64,000 nucleotides of DNA from Solirubrobacter ginsenosidimutans. GTDB taxonomy: Bacteria; Actinomycetota; Thermoleophilia; Solirubrobacterales; Solirubrobacteraceae. The stretch spans positions 239,208 to 303,207 of the forward strand of contig NZ_JAPDOD010000005.1 in assembly GCF_027587205.1 (NCBI RefSeq), written 5' to 3'. Below the pieces are notes generated by a model that saw only the letters and a program-made list of their open reading frames with translations, made no database searches and was not told where the DNA came from. How positions within the stretch are numbered: the stretch's first letter is position 1; the number at the start of each line of letters is the position of its first letter. Shown one piece after another: positions 7,644 through 16,219 of the stretch. Both the position numbers and the translations under genes were made by a program.

Positions 7644-8474
7644 TCAGCAGTAAACGTCGATCCTGGCCCTCGCGTTCGCGATGCTGCGCTTGGTCGTCTC
7701 GAGCTGCTTGGTCAGCGCCCGCTTACGCTGGCGCGTGCGAGCCGTCCGCCGCTGCGCGGTGAGCTTCTTGGCTTGCTGCTTCTTCTTGCGAAGCGCGTCC
7801 CGCGCCGTGCCGCAGGGATCAGTCGCCGTGACGGTGGGCGTCTGTGTCGCCGTCCCCTCAGGTTCCGGGCTCGGGATCGCCGGCGTCGCGGCGTCGATGC
7901 TGAACGAAGTCGTGTCGTCGGTGATGGCTTTCTCGAGATCGGTGCAGGTGACGACGGGATAAGCGTCGCAGTGGAACGGCACCTTGTTAACACGCCATAG
8001 CGAGATCAAGTGCACGCAGCCGTAGTCCCTGTTCGCGAGCGCTGGTGCTGATGCCTGAACCGTGATGGCCCGGTGGTCCGCCGACAGGGTTCTGGTTGTT
8101 GGAATGGACCCTTCGTATCCGCTGAGGGTCATGGAGGCTGGGCTGTACGCACTGCTCGACGGAGGCAGGAGCAGAAGGGCCGTCCCCGCGGCATAGGTGC
8201 AGGAGGCGGCAGAGAAGGACGCCTGCAACGTATCGGCCGTCGAGGCGGGCACCGGATCGAGGAAGTAGAACGTCATCGTGATCGACCCTGCGGTGTCGTA
8301 GGACGCCGTGACGCGCTGAATGTCCTGATCCCGGTAGGACGTGCCGTCCACGTTCTGGTGCAGGGCGCTGTCAACCGGATCGGCGACCGATCCCGAGCGG
8401 ACTTCCGCAGATGCGGAGCCCACCGGGGACATAGCAACGACCCCGAGCGCGACGGCCAGTCTCTTCAAACCCAT
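7644..8474 (-). CDS. Secreted hypothetical protein with basic coiled-coil C-terminus
   Basis: 276 residues. Residues 1-23 form a Sec signal peptide (basic start, hydrophobic core, ASA cleavage region). A beta-rich domain of about 170 residues with four cysteines follows, then a Pro/Thr/Glu linker (about 205-225) and a Lys/Arg/Ala-rich helix (about 230-270) likely to form a coiled coil, ending in a cysteine. The layout is that of exported or cell-wall-bound proteins; I do not recognise the middle domain. ATG start at 8474. It lies alone between island repeats. Confidence 0.7.
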   Translation of the reverse strand: MGLKRLAVALGVVAMSPVGSASAEVRSGSVADPVDSALHQNVDGTSYRDQDIQRVTASYDTAGSITMTFYFLDPVPASTADTLQASFSAASCTYAAGTALLLLPPSSSAYSPASMTLSGYEGSIPTTRTLSADHRAITVQASAPALANRDYGCVHLISLWRVNKVPFHCDAYPVVTCTDLEKAITDDTTSFSIDAATPAIPSPEPEGTATQTPTVTATDPCGTARDALRKKKQQAKKLTAQRRTARTRQRKRALTKQLETTKRSIANARARIDVYC

Positions 8475-8621
8475 GGCCCGACTATCGGCCAGATCCCGGT
8501 CTGTCTTGATCGTGTCGCGTCCACCAGGGCGACGACTTGCCTGCGCATGAACTGATCCTCGGCGAACCGTTCGATTGAAATAACCCGACCAGACTCTGCA
8601 CTTGCCGCGTGAGGCAGAGGG

Positions 8622-8645
8622 AGAGTGGCGCTTCTCGACGCTTCC
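8622..8645 (+). repeat. Island repeat, type I
   Basis: AGAGTGGCGCTTCTCGACGC. GCG and CGC can pair. It lies about 85 bp before the short tyrosine recombinase. Confidence 0.6.
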
Positions 8646-8730
8646 GGCACACTTGGGGTTGCGGCCGGTCGTGAGGTGTCGTCCTCATCGGTGCGTAACC
8701 AAGCGGCGGTAAGCGTGGATTGCGCGTCGA

Positions 8731-9462
8731 GTGATCGGAGAGATCGTGACCGCTTCAGCGTCGTTGGACTCGCTCGGGCGGCGTCGTTCGCCGGCCTCGG
8801 TCCCGGGCTATCTCGCAGGACGACCCTCGCGAAACCGGGGGCGGCGCTACCCGCCTGATCCGCCGCGCACGGAAGAGATCATCGCGGTCATGCGCTGCTC
8901 CGGCGACGGCCTTCACGGCGCTCGCGCGCGAGGGTTGATCGCGGTGCTCTGGCGCGCCGGGTTACGGATTCAGGAGGCGCTCGATCTCAACGAGCTCGAT
9001 CTCGACCGTCGCCGCGGCTCGGTGCTGGTCCGGCGCGGCAAGGGCGGTCGCCGCCGCGAGGTCGGCATGGACGACTGGGGTTTCGAGCAACTCGAGCCGT
9101 GGCTGAAGGCCCGCGAGCAGATGCCCGTCGGACCCCTTTTCTGCGTGATCGACGGACGGACACGCGGGCGAGCCTGGTACGCCTCGGCCGCGCGCGCCGC
9201 CCTGCGGCGGCGCGCAGCGCGAGCCGGCGTGCGACGACGCTTCGCCCCGCACCAACTGCGACACGCGCACGCCATCGAACTCGCGCGCGAGGGCGTGCCG
9301 CTGAACGTCATCCAACGCCAACTCGGCCACCGAAACCTCGGCGTCACATCGATCTATCTCCAAGGCATCGACCCGGACGAGATCATCCAGACCGTCCACA
9401 GCCGCCGGCCGCCGATGATCCCGGCCAGCGTTGGGCTCACCCTGCCTCGCAGCCGATCGTAG
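8731..9462 (+). CDS. Short tyrosine recombinase
   Basis: 243 residues. The catalytic domain of the tyrosine recombinase/integrase family is complete: R79 in GLRIQE, K104 in RRGKGG, H174 and R177 in PHQLRH, H200 in LGHRNLG and the nucleophile Y209 in SIYLQG. Only about 60 residues precede this domain, so most of the usual N-terminal core-binding (SAM-like) domain is missing; the start is an uncertain GTG. It would cut and rejoin DNA at short sites, but its target is unknown. It is the only recombinase inside the repeat-rich array, and an island repeat lies just before it. A truncated but still expressed remnant is the alternative. Confidence 0.85.
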   Translation: MIGEIVTASASLDSLGRRRSPASVPGYLAGRPSRNRGRRYPPDPPRTEEIIAVMRCSGDGLHGARARGLIAVLWRAGLRIQEALDLNELDLDRRRGSVLVRRGKGGRRREVGMDDWGFEQLEPWLKAREQMPVGPLFCVIDGRTRGRAWYASAARAALRRRAARAGVRRRFAPHQLRHAHAIELAREGVPLNVIQRQLGHRNLGVTSIYLQGIDPDEIIQTVHSRRPPMIPASVGLTLPRSRS

Positions 9463-9808
9463 CCGGGAGATCCAGCCGTCCGAACGAGCCGCTCATGCTC
9501 ATCCACAGAGAACGACCGTGACGACTCCGGCAGGACTCGCTCGATACAGACGATTGCTCACAAGCTCTCACGCATGCGCCGGAGCCGACCACGCCTGGGC
9601 GTCCTGCCCGAAGCGGGCGCTGCAGGCACCGTGATTCCGAACGGCACGCCATCAACCGCGCGGGGCGCGGCTGGTCTGGCGATTCAGGAAAATCTCAATC
9701 GCACGGACGTGCACCAGCGGCAGGAGTTGGCGGACGGCCGCGCGGAAGAGCAGGGAGTTGAAGTGGTCGCACTCGTTGGCGAAAGCATCAACAGCGCGAG
9801 AGCGGTCG
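9463..9808. other. Gene-free stretch with a possible gene remnant
   Basis: About 350 bp between the short recombinase and the propeller gene. On the minus strand, from about 9808 down to a TGA at 9652, one frame encodes roughly 50 residues of helix-like protein (RAVDAFANECDHFNSLLFRA) with no start codon. This may be the tail of a broken gene. I see no island repeat here. Confidence 0.3.
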
Positions 9809-10759
9809 TCACCGCCGAGTCGGCGCGGCGGGCTGAGTGGCCATCCACTGGGCCAACGCCACGCCTCCGCATTCCAGGGTTCCGAGCGAGGAGATCTCGC
9901 CAGTGGATGGGTTCATTAGCCCGAGAGCACTATGTTCGCCGATCGCCCCGACGAGCAATTGACGCTCGTCGGGGCTCCAGGCCAGCGGGTACCAGTCGAC
10001 GGCAAAGCTCTTGGGGTGTTGCGCGTCGGTGCCGGTCACGCGCAGCCTGCGATGCCTGCTGTCACCGCCGTTGTATGCGATCCGGCCACTGCGCGAGCTG
10101 ATCACACGCGTCGGACGATCCGTCAACAAGCGACGGCTCGTCACGGTCCGCTCGCCCACGCCACGCACGATGCGGAACTTCTTGCGCGAGGCGGCCACTA
10201 CGTCGAGGCGACCGGTGGCGTAACTGAGCCCCCAGACACTCGCGTAGGTCGCAACGCGACGCGCCGAGCGACCCGGACGCTTTATCCAGACGGCGCTGAC
10301 CAAGCCTCCATGTTGACTCGTGGTCACGTCCCAAGCGATCGTGCCGTCGGCTTTAAGCGCGACACCCTGTCCGTCAGCGACCCGGTGAGTCCTGACCAGT
10401 CCTTGGCCAAGTTGCCCGACGCGGATCTCGTCCATCGTCGCTCCCGAGCCGACCAGCGCGATACGAGCACCCGCTACGGCGAAATTGTCCACTACTCCGT
10501 CCGGCGCGGATTGCGTGCGTCGGCGCAGCCGATCGGCCGTCAGCTCATACACGTCGGTGGACCGCTCGTCACGCCCACAGAGCACGAACACGCGCCCGGG
10601 CAGCGACACCGTCAGCGGGGTCCCCGCTCCGAACGCGGTCGCGTCACTGGCTCGGCCGTCGATCACCCAGCCGACCAGCACCAAACCGCACGCGACGCCC
10701 GCCAGTACAACCCGTGCGTATGCACGGCGCGACCAGATTCCGCTCGACCAATCAGCCAT
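9809..10759 (-). CDS. Membrane-anchored TolB-like beta-propeller protein
   Basis: 316 residues. A short cytoplasmic start with arginines is followed by one hydrophobic segment at about residues 15-34 (a signal anchor or uncleaved signal). The remainder is a series of beta-strand units with the WSPDERQLLVG and SRSGRIAYNGG patterns typical of six-bladed WD40/TolB-like propellers. The function is unknown; such extracytoplasmic propellers often bind partners at the cell envelope. ATG start at 10759. It is not in an operon with recognisable partners. Confidence 0.65.
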   Translation of the reverse strand: MADWSSGIWSRRAYARVVLAGVACGLVLVGWVIDGRASDATAFGAGTPLTVSLPGRVFVLCGRDERSTDVYELTADRLRRRTQSAPDGVVDNFAVAGARIALVGSGATMDEIRVGQLGQGLVRTHRVADGQGVALKADGTIAWDVTTSQHGGLVSAVWIKRPGRSARRVATYASVWGLSYATGRLDVVAASRKKFRIVRGVGERTVTSRRLLTDRPTRVISSRSGRIAYNGGDSRHRRLRVTGTDAQHPKSFAVDWYPLAWSPDERQLLVGAIGEHSALGLMNPSTGEISSLGTLECGGVALAQWMATQPAAPTRR

Positions 10760-10809
10760 GACCGCGCAGATGGTAGATGCAAGATTGTGCCGCGGCTAAT
10801 CGTAAAACC

Positions 10810-10837
10810 CAGAGTCTCTCTTCTCGACGGAAGCGCG
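10810..10837 (+). repeat. Island repeat, type I
   Basis: CAGAGTCTCTCTTCTCGACG. CTTC and GAAG pair around TCGACG. It lies 75 bp before the next small gene. Confidence 0.5.
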
Positions 10838-10911
10838 TATCCACGGTTCCGGCCACGGGGGTCCTTCGCGACGCCGAGCGACCGCACGGCCCGGCTAGTA
10901 GGTTCGCCGTC

Positions 10912-11154
10912 ATGAACGTGCCGGCGAACGATCCGCGAGACCAGTGGTCGGTCTTCCACTTCAGCCAGGCCAATCCCGAGGGTGACGGACAAGACGACGT
11001 GCCGGCCTTGCTGCGGCGAGTCGCGGACACGATCGAGGGACGTGGCGCAATCGATGTCATGGACATCACCTTCGAGAAGGAGATCACGGCGGAGGGGCCG
11101 TGGCCATCGCTGACGGTCTATTACGACCGCCGCGACCACCGGAGCAACGACTAG
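10912..11154 (+). CDS. Small hypothetical protein
   Basis: 80 residues, not recognised. The predicted order is strand (WSVFHFSQAN), helix (DVPALLRRVADTIEG), strand (AIDVMDITFEKEI), strand (PSLTVYYDRRD), a compact alpha/beta fold. The frame is open further upstream, but the segment before ATG 10912 is low-complexity and contains an island repeat. No signal peptide. It stands alone between two island repeats. Confidence 0.6.
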   Translation: MNVPANDPRDQWSVFHFSQANPEGDGQDDVPALLRRVADTIEGRGAIDVMDITFEKEITAEGPWPSLTVYYDRRDHRSND

Positions 11155-11190
11155 GAAGATCGGCGGGAACGTGGCCGCCGCGGTCCGCCG

Positions 11191-11224
11191 AAAGTGCTGT
11201 TTCTCGACGGATTCGAGACTCTGC
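11191..11224 (+). repeat. Island repeat, type I (reference copy)
   Basis: AAAGTGCTGTTTCTCGACG, then GATTCGAGACTCTGC. TCTCGA and TCGAGA pair perfectly around CGGAT. It is the rightmost copy I can see. Confidence 0.7.
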
Positions 11225-11273
11225 TGCGTCGTCAGAGGAGGTGGCTCGCGGACGCGAGCCGGCCGCGGATGAC

Positions 11274-11474
11274 TCACACGCGAAGAAGTCTCCGCAGGTC
11301 GCTGACGAGGTCGTCGAGGTCGTCCGGGTCGCACGCGTCCAGGTCCTCGTCGGCGACGGCGGCCATCGCGTCTGGGTACCGGCGCTCGAAGTCGGCGACC
11401 TTCTCCGGATGCGAGAGCTCGAGCTCCTCCACGAGCTCGGCGACGGCCATGTCATCTCGTCGGTCGTTGATCAT
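11274..11474 (-). CDS. Small acidic hypothetical protein beside the integrase
   Basis: 66 residues, strongly acidic (many Asp and Glu, for example CDPDDLDDLVSDL), almost all helical. Start ATG 11474, only 8 bp after the integrase stop, so it may be co-transcribed with the integrase. Genes next to integrases are often recombination directionality factors, but those are usually basic, so that role is doubtful. No family recognised. Confidence 0.5.
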   Translation of the reverse strand: MINDRRDDMAVAELVEELELSHPEKVADFERRYPDAMAAVADEDLDACDPDDLDDLVSDLRRLLRV

Positions 11475-11481
11475 GCGGCGA

Positions 11482-12903
11482 TCAGTGTGACGCGACGGTT
11501 GGCTGGGAGAGTGCTGAGTCCAGGTAGGCGCCAGCAAGGTCGGCGTCCTCGGCCTTCGCCTTGTGATGCACGTAGCGTCGGGTGGTTTTGACGTCGGTGT
11601 GGCCGGCGTAGTCCTGGACCCTGGTGATGTCCCAGACGTTGACCGCCCATGTGCACCAGGAGTGCCGGAGGTCGTGGATGCGGATTGGCTGCTGCGGGTT
11701 GCCGCGCAGATCCTGCTTGGCGCGACGGTGGCCGAGGCCCGCGCGGACAAGCGCGGCGTAGAACACATCACGAGCGCGCTTGTCGGTCACACGCCCTCCG
11801 ATCGCGGTCGAGAACACGTAGTCGTCATCGCGCGTGAACCGGTCACGCGTCCCGAGCGCCGCAAGGCGTTGGGACAGGGTCGGCACGAGTGGCGTCGATC
11901 GTGCCCGCTTGCCCTTGGTCGTCGACCGCCGGCCCTCGGAGAAGCCCGTCTCCGCACGGATCATCGCCCCGGCGAAGTCGACGTTGCGCCACGGCAGATC
12001 GCGAAGCTCGCCCAGACGCAGACCGGCGTAGAAGGCCGTCGACAGAAATGCTCCGAAGAGCTCGCGCTCCGAGTCATCGAGCTTGTCGATGGCATCTTCC
12101 TTGCGCTGACCCGGCGGGCGGTCGTCTTGCTGGAGCAGGACAGCGCGATAGACAGCCTCGAACTCCACGGGGTCGAGGACGTTGAAGATCTGGGAATCCG
12201 GAACCGACACCCGCTCGGCATCCGCGGACGGATTCGCCAGGATCATCTTGCGGCGCTTGGCGAGCTTGAAGACGCCGTGCAGCAGGATCAGGATCTTTTG
12301 CGCCGTCCGCGGCGAGGGCTTGGTGCTCAGCAAGTGGCGCCGGAACGCATCGATGTCGTCGGTCGTGAACGTGTCGCGGCGTTCGGCTTGGACCTCCGTG
12401 AACCGCCGACCGCCGCGCTGGAGAACCGCCTCTTCGCGCACCATCTTCGTCAGCGGCGTGTCCTTGCCGAACCAAGGGAGGAACTCCGCCTTGGCGACGT
12501 TGCGCGCGTCTCGCAGTGTCCCGTACTCGCGACGCTTCTCGATCTCGAGGTACTCGAGCCACGCGTCAACGGCGTCACCGAACGTCGGACCATCAGGCTC
12601 AGGCTCGAGCTCGGCCGCCATCGATGCCCATGCCACCCGTGCGCCGTCGAGCAGTGCTTCGAGCGCCTCCTCGGCCATCGCCGGCGTCAAGTGCCCAGGC
12701 GGGCAGGGACCAGGCGCGGTCCGCCAGATGATCGCGCCGCGCGGCGTCCGCCGGCCGCTGTCCTTGACGTGCGCCGGACCAAGCGCGGTCGTGCGTCGGC
12801 TGCCGGTCTCGTCCCACCAGCTCGCGTAGTACCGGCAACGGTTGCCCTTGCCCCGCACCTGCAGGTGGCCGCTGATCGGTGGGCGTGTCGAGGCGGGAGC
12901 CAT
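11482..12903 (-). CDS. Phage-type tyrosine integrase
   Basis: 473 residues, a full-length integrase. The N-terminal 90 residues carry an arm-type domain (CRYYASWWDETG). About 130-260 is the core-binding domain (TFGDAVDAWLEYLEI, then TTDDIDAFRRHLL). The catalytic domain follows with R in YAGLRLGEL, K in TTKGKRARS, HDLRHS, AGHTD and Y in RRYVHHK. ATG 12903 is the likely start, 70 bp from the 3' end of tRNA-Arg. An integrase reading away from the 3' end of a tRNA gene is the classic arrangement of an integrated island or prophage, so it probably inserted the DNA to its left. Confidence 0.95.
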   Translation of the reverse strand: MAPASTRPPISGHLQVRGKGNRCRYYASWWDETGSRRTTALGPAHVKDSGRRTPRGAIIWRTAPGPCPPGHLTPAMAEEALEALLDGARVAWASMAAELEPEPDGPTFGDAVDAWLEYLEIEKRREYGTLRDARNVAKAEFLPWFGKDTPLTKMVREEAVLQRGGRRFTEVQAERRDTFTTDDIDAFRRHLLSTKPSPRTAQKILILLHGVFKLAKRRKMILANPSADAERVSVPDSQIFNVLDPVEFEAVYRAVLLQQDDRPPGQRKEDAIDKLDDSERELFGAFLSTAFYAGLRLGELRDLPWRNVDFAGAMIRAETGFSEGRRSTTKGKRARSTPLVPTLSQRLAALGTRDRFTRDDDYVFSTAIGGRVTDKRARDVFYAALVRAGLGHRRAKQDLRGNPQQPIRIHDLRHSWCTWAVNVWDITRVQDYAGHTDVKTTRRYVHHKAKAEDADLAGAYLDSALSQPTVASH

Positions 12904-12972
12904 GGACACGTTAAGAGTAAGCCTTAAGAGTACGGAACGGACGCGACGAGCCTGATTTGGCTCTGCATATAG

Positions 12973-13046
12973 CGCCCCCGGTTGGATTCGAACCAACGAC
13001 CTGCGGATTAGAAGTCCGCTGCTCTATCCAGCTGAGCTACAGGGGC
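12973..13046 (-). tRNA. tRNA-Arg (anticodon TCT)
   Basis: A 74-nt cloverleaf on the minus strand. Acceptor GCCCCTG pairs with CGGGGGC (one G-T), the D-arm is GCTC/GAGC, the anticodon loop is CTTCTAA with TCT, and the T-arm is GTTGG-TTCGAAT-CCAAC. CCA is not encoded. Its 3' end faces the integrase gene, and it probably served as the attachment site. Confidence 0.95.
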
Positions 13047-13090
13047 GGGCCTGGTCAGCTTATTCAAGCGGGCAGGCGCCCCGCGCGGGC

Positions 13091-14634
13091 TCAAGGACGC
13101 ACGCGCACGTGGACCTCGCGCGACTTGCCGGCGGCGTACGGGAAGTCCGGGTCGGACGGGAGCACCGCTCGGAACCGGTACGTCGTCGGGGAGAACGTGC
13201 GGGTGAACGTGTAGCTCGAGGCGAAGGCACCGTTGCGCACGGTTGCGCTCGCGAACGTGACCCAGCGTCCCGCCCACGCTTGCAGGTCCACGCGCGCACG
13301 CGCATCCTTCGGTGCGCCGGGAACGCTGCCGGTGAACTTGATCGACCGCTTGTTTCGCGTCGAGCTGCGGTTGGTCTTGAGCTTCACCGGGGCCGCGACC
13401 GTGACTCGCAGCATGGCGACGGAGGCGGAGTCGCCGGTCGTCGCGGTCGCCCGGATCTCGCGTGAAGTGCCACGCGGGAGCCGGTACGCGAACTCGCCGT
13501 TCTTGTCCGTCTGAATCGTCTTGACGAGAGCGAGTCGCCGCCCGTGACGAGCGGCCGGGTGTCGATCTGCACGCTGGTCCCGGGAATCGCGGCACGGGAC
13601 GTATCGCGCACTGTGCCGGTGATCGTCGGCGGTGCGTCGTAACGGGCAGCGAGCTTCGTCTTGCTCGTGCCCTTGAACGCCATCGAGAGGACACCTCGCC
13701 GGGTCGGCACGGATTGTTGTTGAGGGGCCGACGACGACCCGTAGTGCCCGAAGGTCCAGAACGGGACAGGGGCGGTCCGCGTCCGGTTGCCACCCGCATC
13801 GATGGCCTCGATCTCGAACTGCCCTTCGCCACCCTCAAGGACGGACGCTGCGATCGGCACGCTGATGTGACCGGTCAGCGGACAAGGACTGGGCACGGAG
13901 AACGGCGAAGCCGAGCACGTCCCGCTGGTGTTCGTAACTGCTGCCGCGGGCTGACCATCGATCAGGATCGTCATGGACTTGATGCCGGCGCCCTGGTCGA
14001 CGACGTCGGCGTTGATCGCAAACGTCGACGGTCGCGCACGGGGTGCCTGATCGGTCGTGACCGCGTACTGGATCGTCGGGGCTGCCACGTCGAGCATGTC
14101 CGCCTCGAATCCACGCACGAATGCGTACTGATCTGGCTGCGGCCCGCAGGGAAGGTAATTGGGACACGTCATCGAGACCGTGACACCCTGGGTGTCGCTG
14201 AGGGTAATCTTTCCCCATCCTTCTGGGAATGGGACGGGTGACGGGTCGGTCCATACCTCGTAGGCGATATCGGCGCCCAGGAGTGCGTAGTCAAAGCCAC
14301 TACTTCTGTGAATTCGCCGCTCGAAACTGAGCTTCGCGATCCGGGTTCCGAACGGCGCTCGAAAGGCCCACTGCGCGCCACTGTTTCCTGGCACCGTCAT
14401 GTCGCTCATGTCGATACCGAAGGTTCCGGTCGAGTCGCAACTGGACAGAGCCCGCAAGGGTGCGCCGGCAGACAGGGTCCACGTCCACCCACCGTTTGAA
14501 ACGTCGTGAGCGGTCTTCGTCAGAGGACACGACCGAACCGCGTATTGGCCGGGCGAGAGTTCGTCTGCGTGGACAGGTCGCGCGCCTGCCAGGCCCCACG
14601 TCAGCACCACCAGCGCAGCAACCAGCAGTCTCAT
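13091..14634 (-). pseudogene. Secreted Ig-like/Ca-binding-type surface protein with frameshift
   Basis: The first frame (from ATG 14634) encodes a signal peptide (about residues 1-23), a lectin-like or jelly-roll region with WTWTLSAG, and Ig-like beta domains ending with SVQIDTRPLVTGG. At about 13540 the homologous sequence continues in another frame (RLALVKTIQTDKNGEFAYRL and onward) to a TGA at 13091. The junction fits loss of one base in a GC-rich run (GGGCGGCG). Without it the protein would be about 514 residues. Either the gene is broken or the read has an error. Its function would be extracellular and structural; no enzyme motif is seen. Confidence 0.7.
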
Positions 14635-14722
14635 GACCCTGAATAGTGCACGAAGGCGAAAGTTCGCCCCTGGTCCGCCCGACTTTCGTTCAGCCAGGCG
14701 GACCGTGAAACCGCGCGACGGT

Positions 14723-16204
14723 TCAGCAGGCGACCGGGGACTTCGCGCCCGGGGGCATGCACTTGGTGGTGATCAGCGGCTTCTTCGACGCACGGACGGC
14801 GAGGATCTTGACCGCGTTGATCGCGTCCGGCTTGGAAACGACCACCGTGATCACGTCACCTGCCTTCAACGGCTTCTTGATGAACTTCGCCAGGGTGACG
14901 GTGCCGAAAGCGTTCGTCTTCGTGAGGCCCTTGCCTTTCAGGCCCGACGGGCAGCCCTTGCCTTTGCAGGTCACCGAGACGGTGGCGCCGAACGGGACGT
15001 TCTTGACCTGAAGCGTCGTGAACTTGGTCGTCTTCTTGCTCGCGGTAGAGAAGAAGGCGACGGTCACGAGCACTTGCTCAGGAGCGTGCGCGGCGCCCGC
15101 AACGATTGAACTGCCGCCCGCACCTCCGCCGGCCGCGGCGGGCGTGTCTGCGCCGTCGCAGTTTTCATCCACGCCGTTGCCCGGGATGTCGTTGGCGCCT
15201 GGGTGAACCGACGCGTCGGCGTCGTTGCAGTCGATGTTGGCGTTGAAGCCGTCGGAGTCGTTGTCGGGGATAGCGATGGTCCAGGTTCGACTCGCGGCGG
15301 TGGCATCGACGTTGCCGGCGCGGTCGATCGTGCGCGACCGGAAGGAGTGCTTGCCTGACGCGAGGCCGGTGAGGGTCACCGGGCTCGGGCAGGAGGTGAA
15401 CGGGGCGTCGTCGAGGCTGCATTCGAAGGTCGCGCCGGTCGGCTCGGAGGAGACGGGCTTGAAGGTCTCGGAGGTCACGGTCTGAAGGGCGCCCTCGCCG
15501 GGGCCGACGGTCGGGTCGAGCGTCGTGTCCGGGGCGATGTTGTCGACGGTGAACGAGTAGGTGCTGGGCGTGATGCTCGGGTTGGTGTTGTGCGTACCGC
15601 TGACGGCGAAGGTGTGAGGGCCGTCGAGGAGTGAGGGGAGTGTCACGGCGGCGCTCCCCGTTCCCGGGCAGGCCATGGTGTTGCCGTCGATCTTGCAGGT
15701 GAAGGTGGTGCCGGCTTGGCTCGAGAACGCGAAGTGGGGTGTCCTGGACTGAATGAAGGCTGCCGGCTTGTCGCTCAACGTCACCGGGACGATCTCTTGG
15801 AAGAACGCTCTGGGCGTGGTGGTGGTGTCAGCTCCCCCCACGAGCACGGTTGACGTGCAGGTCGAGCCATTGATCGCGGGGCAGCCGGTCCAACCGACCA
15901 GCTTCCAGCCGGCGGCGGGGACGGCGGTCAGCGGGACGACCGCGTTGTGGACGATGATTCGGGTGCCGATGACGAAGAGCGTGGCGGTGTCGCTCGTCGT
16001 GCCGCAGGCTTGGGCATCGGAGTTCTTGGGCTCGACGTTGATCGGGAGCGTCAAAGTGCAGTTGTACCCGGTCGTGGTGAGCGACCCGGCGCCCTGCAGG
16101 CTTGGCGTGACGGTCAGCACCCCAGTGGCATAGGCGGGGCCTGCGAGAACGGCGGCCCCCAGCAGCGCACCGAACGCGGTCACGAGAGTCGAGCGAAGAC
16201 GCAT
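14723..16204 (-). CDS. Secreted Ig-like protein with MopE-type metal-binding motif
   Basis: 493 residues. Signal peptide at about 1-27. Several Ig-like beta domains follow, including two of the type ending in [14 protein letters not shown]. At about 325-360 is an Asp/Asn-rich calcium-binding motif of the MopE kind ([20 protein letters not shown], then a DENCDG pattern). After a Gly/Ala linker, the last 95 residues form a Lys-rich domain ([19 protein letters not shown] ... [13 protein letters not shown] ... CMPPG) ending in a cysteine. The same C-terminal domain is in the next gene. Extracellular, function unknown. ATG 16204 is chosen because the signal peptide starts there. Confidence 0.8.
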   Translation of the reverse strand: MRLRSTLVTAFGALLGAAVLAGPAYATGVLTVTPSLQGAGSLTTTGYNCTLTLPINVEPKNSDAQACGTTSDTATLFVIGTRIIVHNAVVPLTAVPAAGWKLVGWTGCPAINGSTCTSTVLVGGADTTTTPRAFFQEIVPVTLSDKPAAFIQSRTPHFAFSSQAGTTFTCKIDGNTMACPGTGSAAVTLPSLLDGPHTFAVSGTHNTNPSITPSTYSFTVDNIAPDTTLDPTVGPGEGALQTVTSETFKPVSSEPTGATFECSLDDAPFTSCPSPVTLTGLASGKHSFRSRTIDRAGNVDATAASRTWTIAIPDNDSDGFNANIDCNDADASVHPGANDIPGNGVDENCDGADTPAAAGGGAGGSSIVAGAAHAPEQVLVTVAFFSTASKKTTKFTTLQVKNVPFGATVSVTCKGKGCPSGLKGKGLTKTNAFGTVTLAKFIKKPLKAGDVITVVVSKPDAINAVKILAVRASKKPLITTKCMPPGAKSPVAC

Positions 16205-16219
16205 CCCTTTTGGCTCCAT

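Noticed and set aside
1..11300. Classical integron with attC sites
   Set aside because: The repeats lack the attC end pattern (RYYYAAC...GTRRRRY-type), gene orientation is mixed, and the recombinase shows no integron-specific insert that I can identify. A related principle remains possible, but not a known integron.
1..12900. Second copy of the tRNA-Arg 3' end (distal attachment site)
   Set aside because: I looked for the T-arm and acceptor sequence to the left of the integrase and did not find it. It probably lies outside the window.
13008..13838. 276-codon minus-strand frame near tRNA-Arg
   Set aside because: It is the third frame of the frameshifted surface-protein gene and overlaps the tRNA; Arg-rich shadow.
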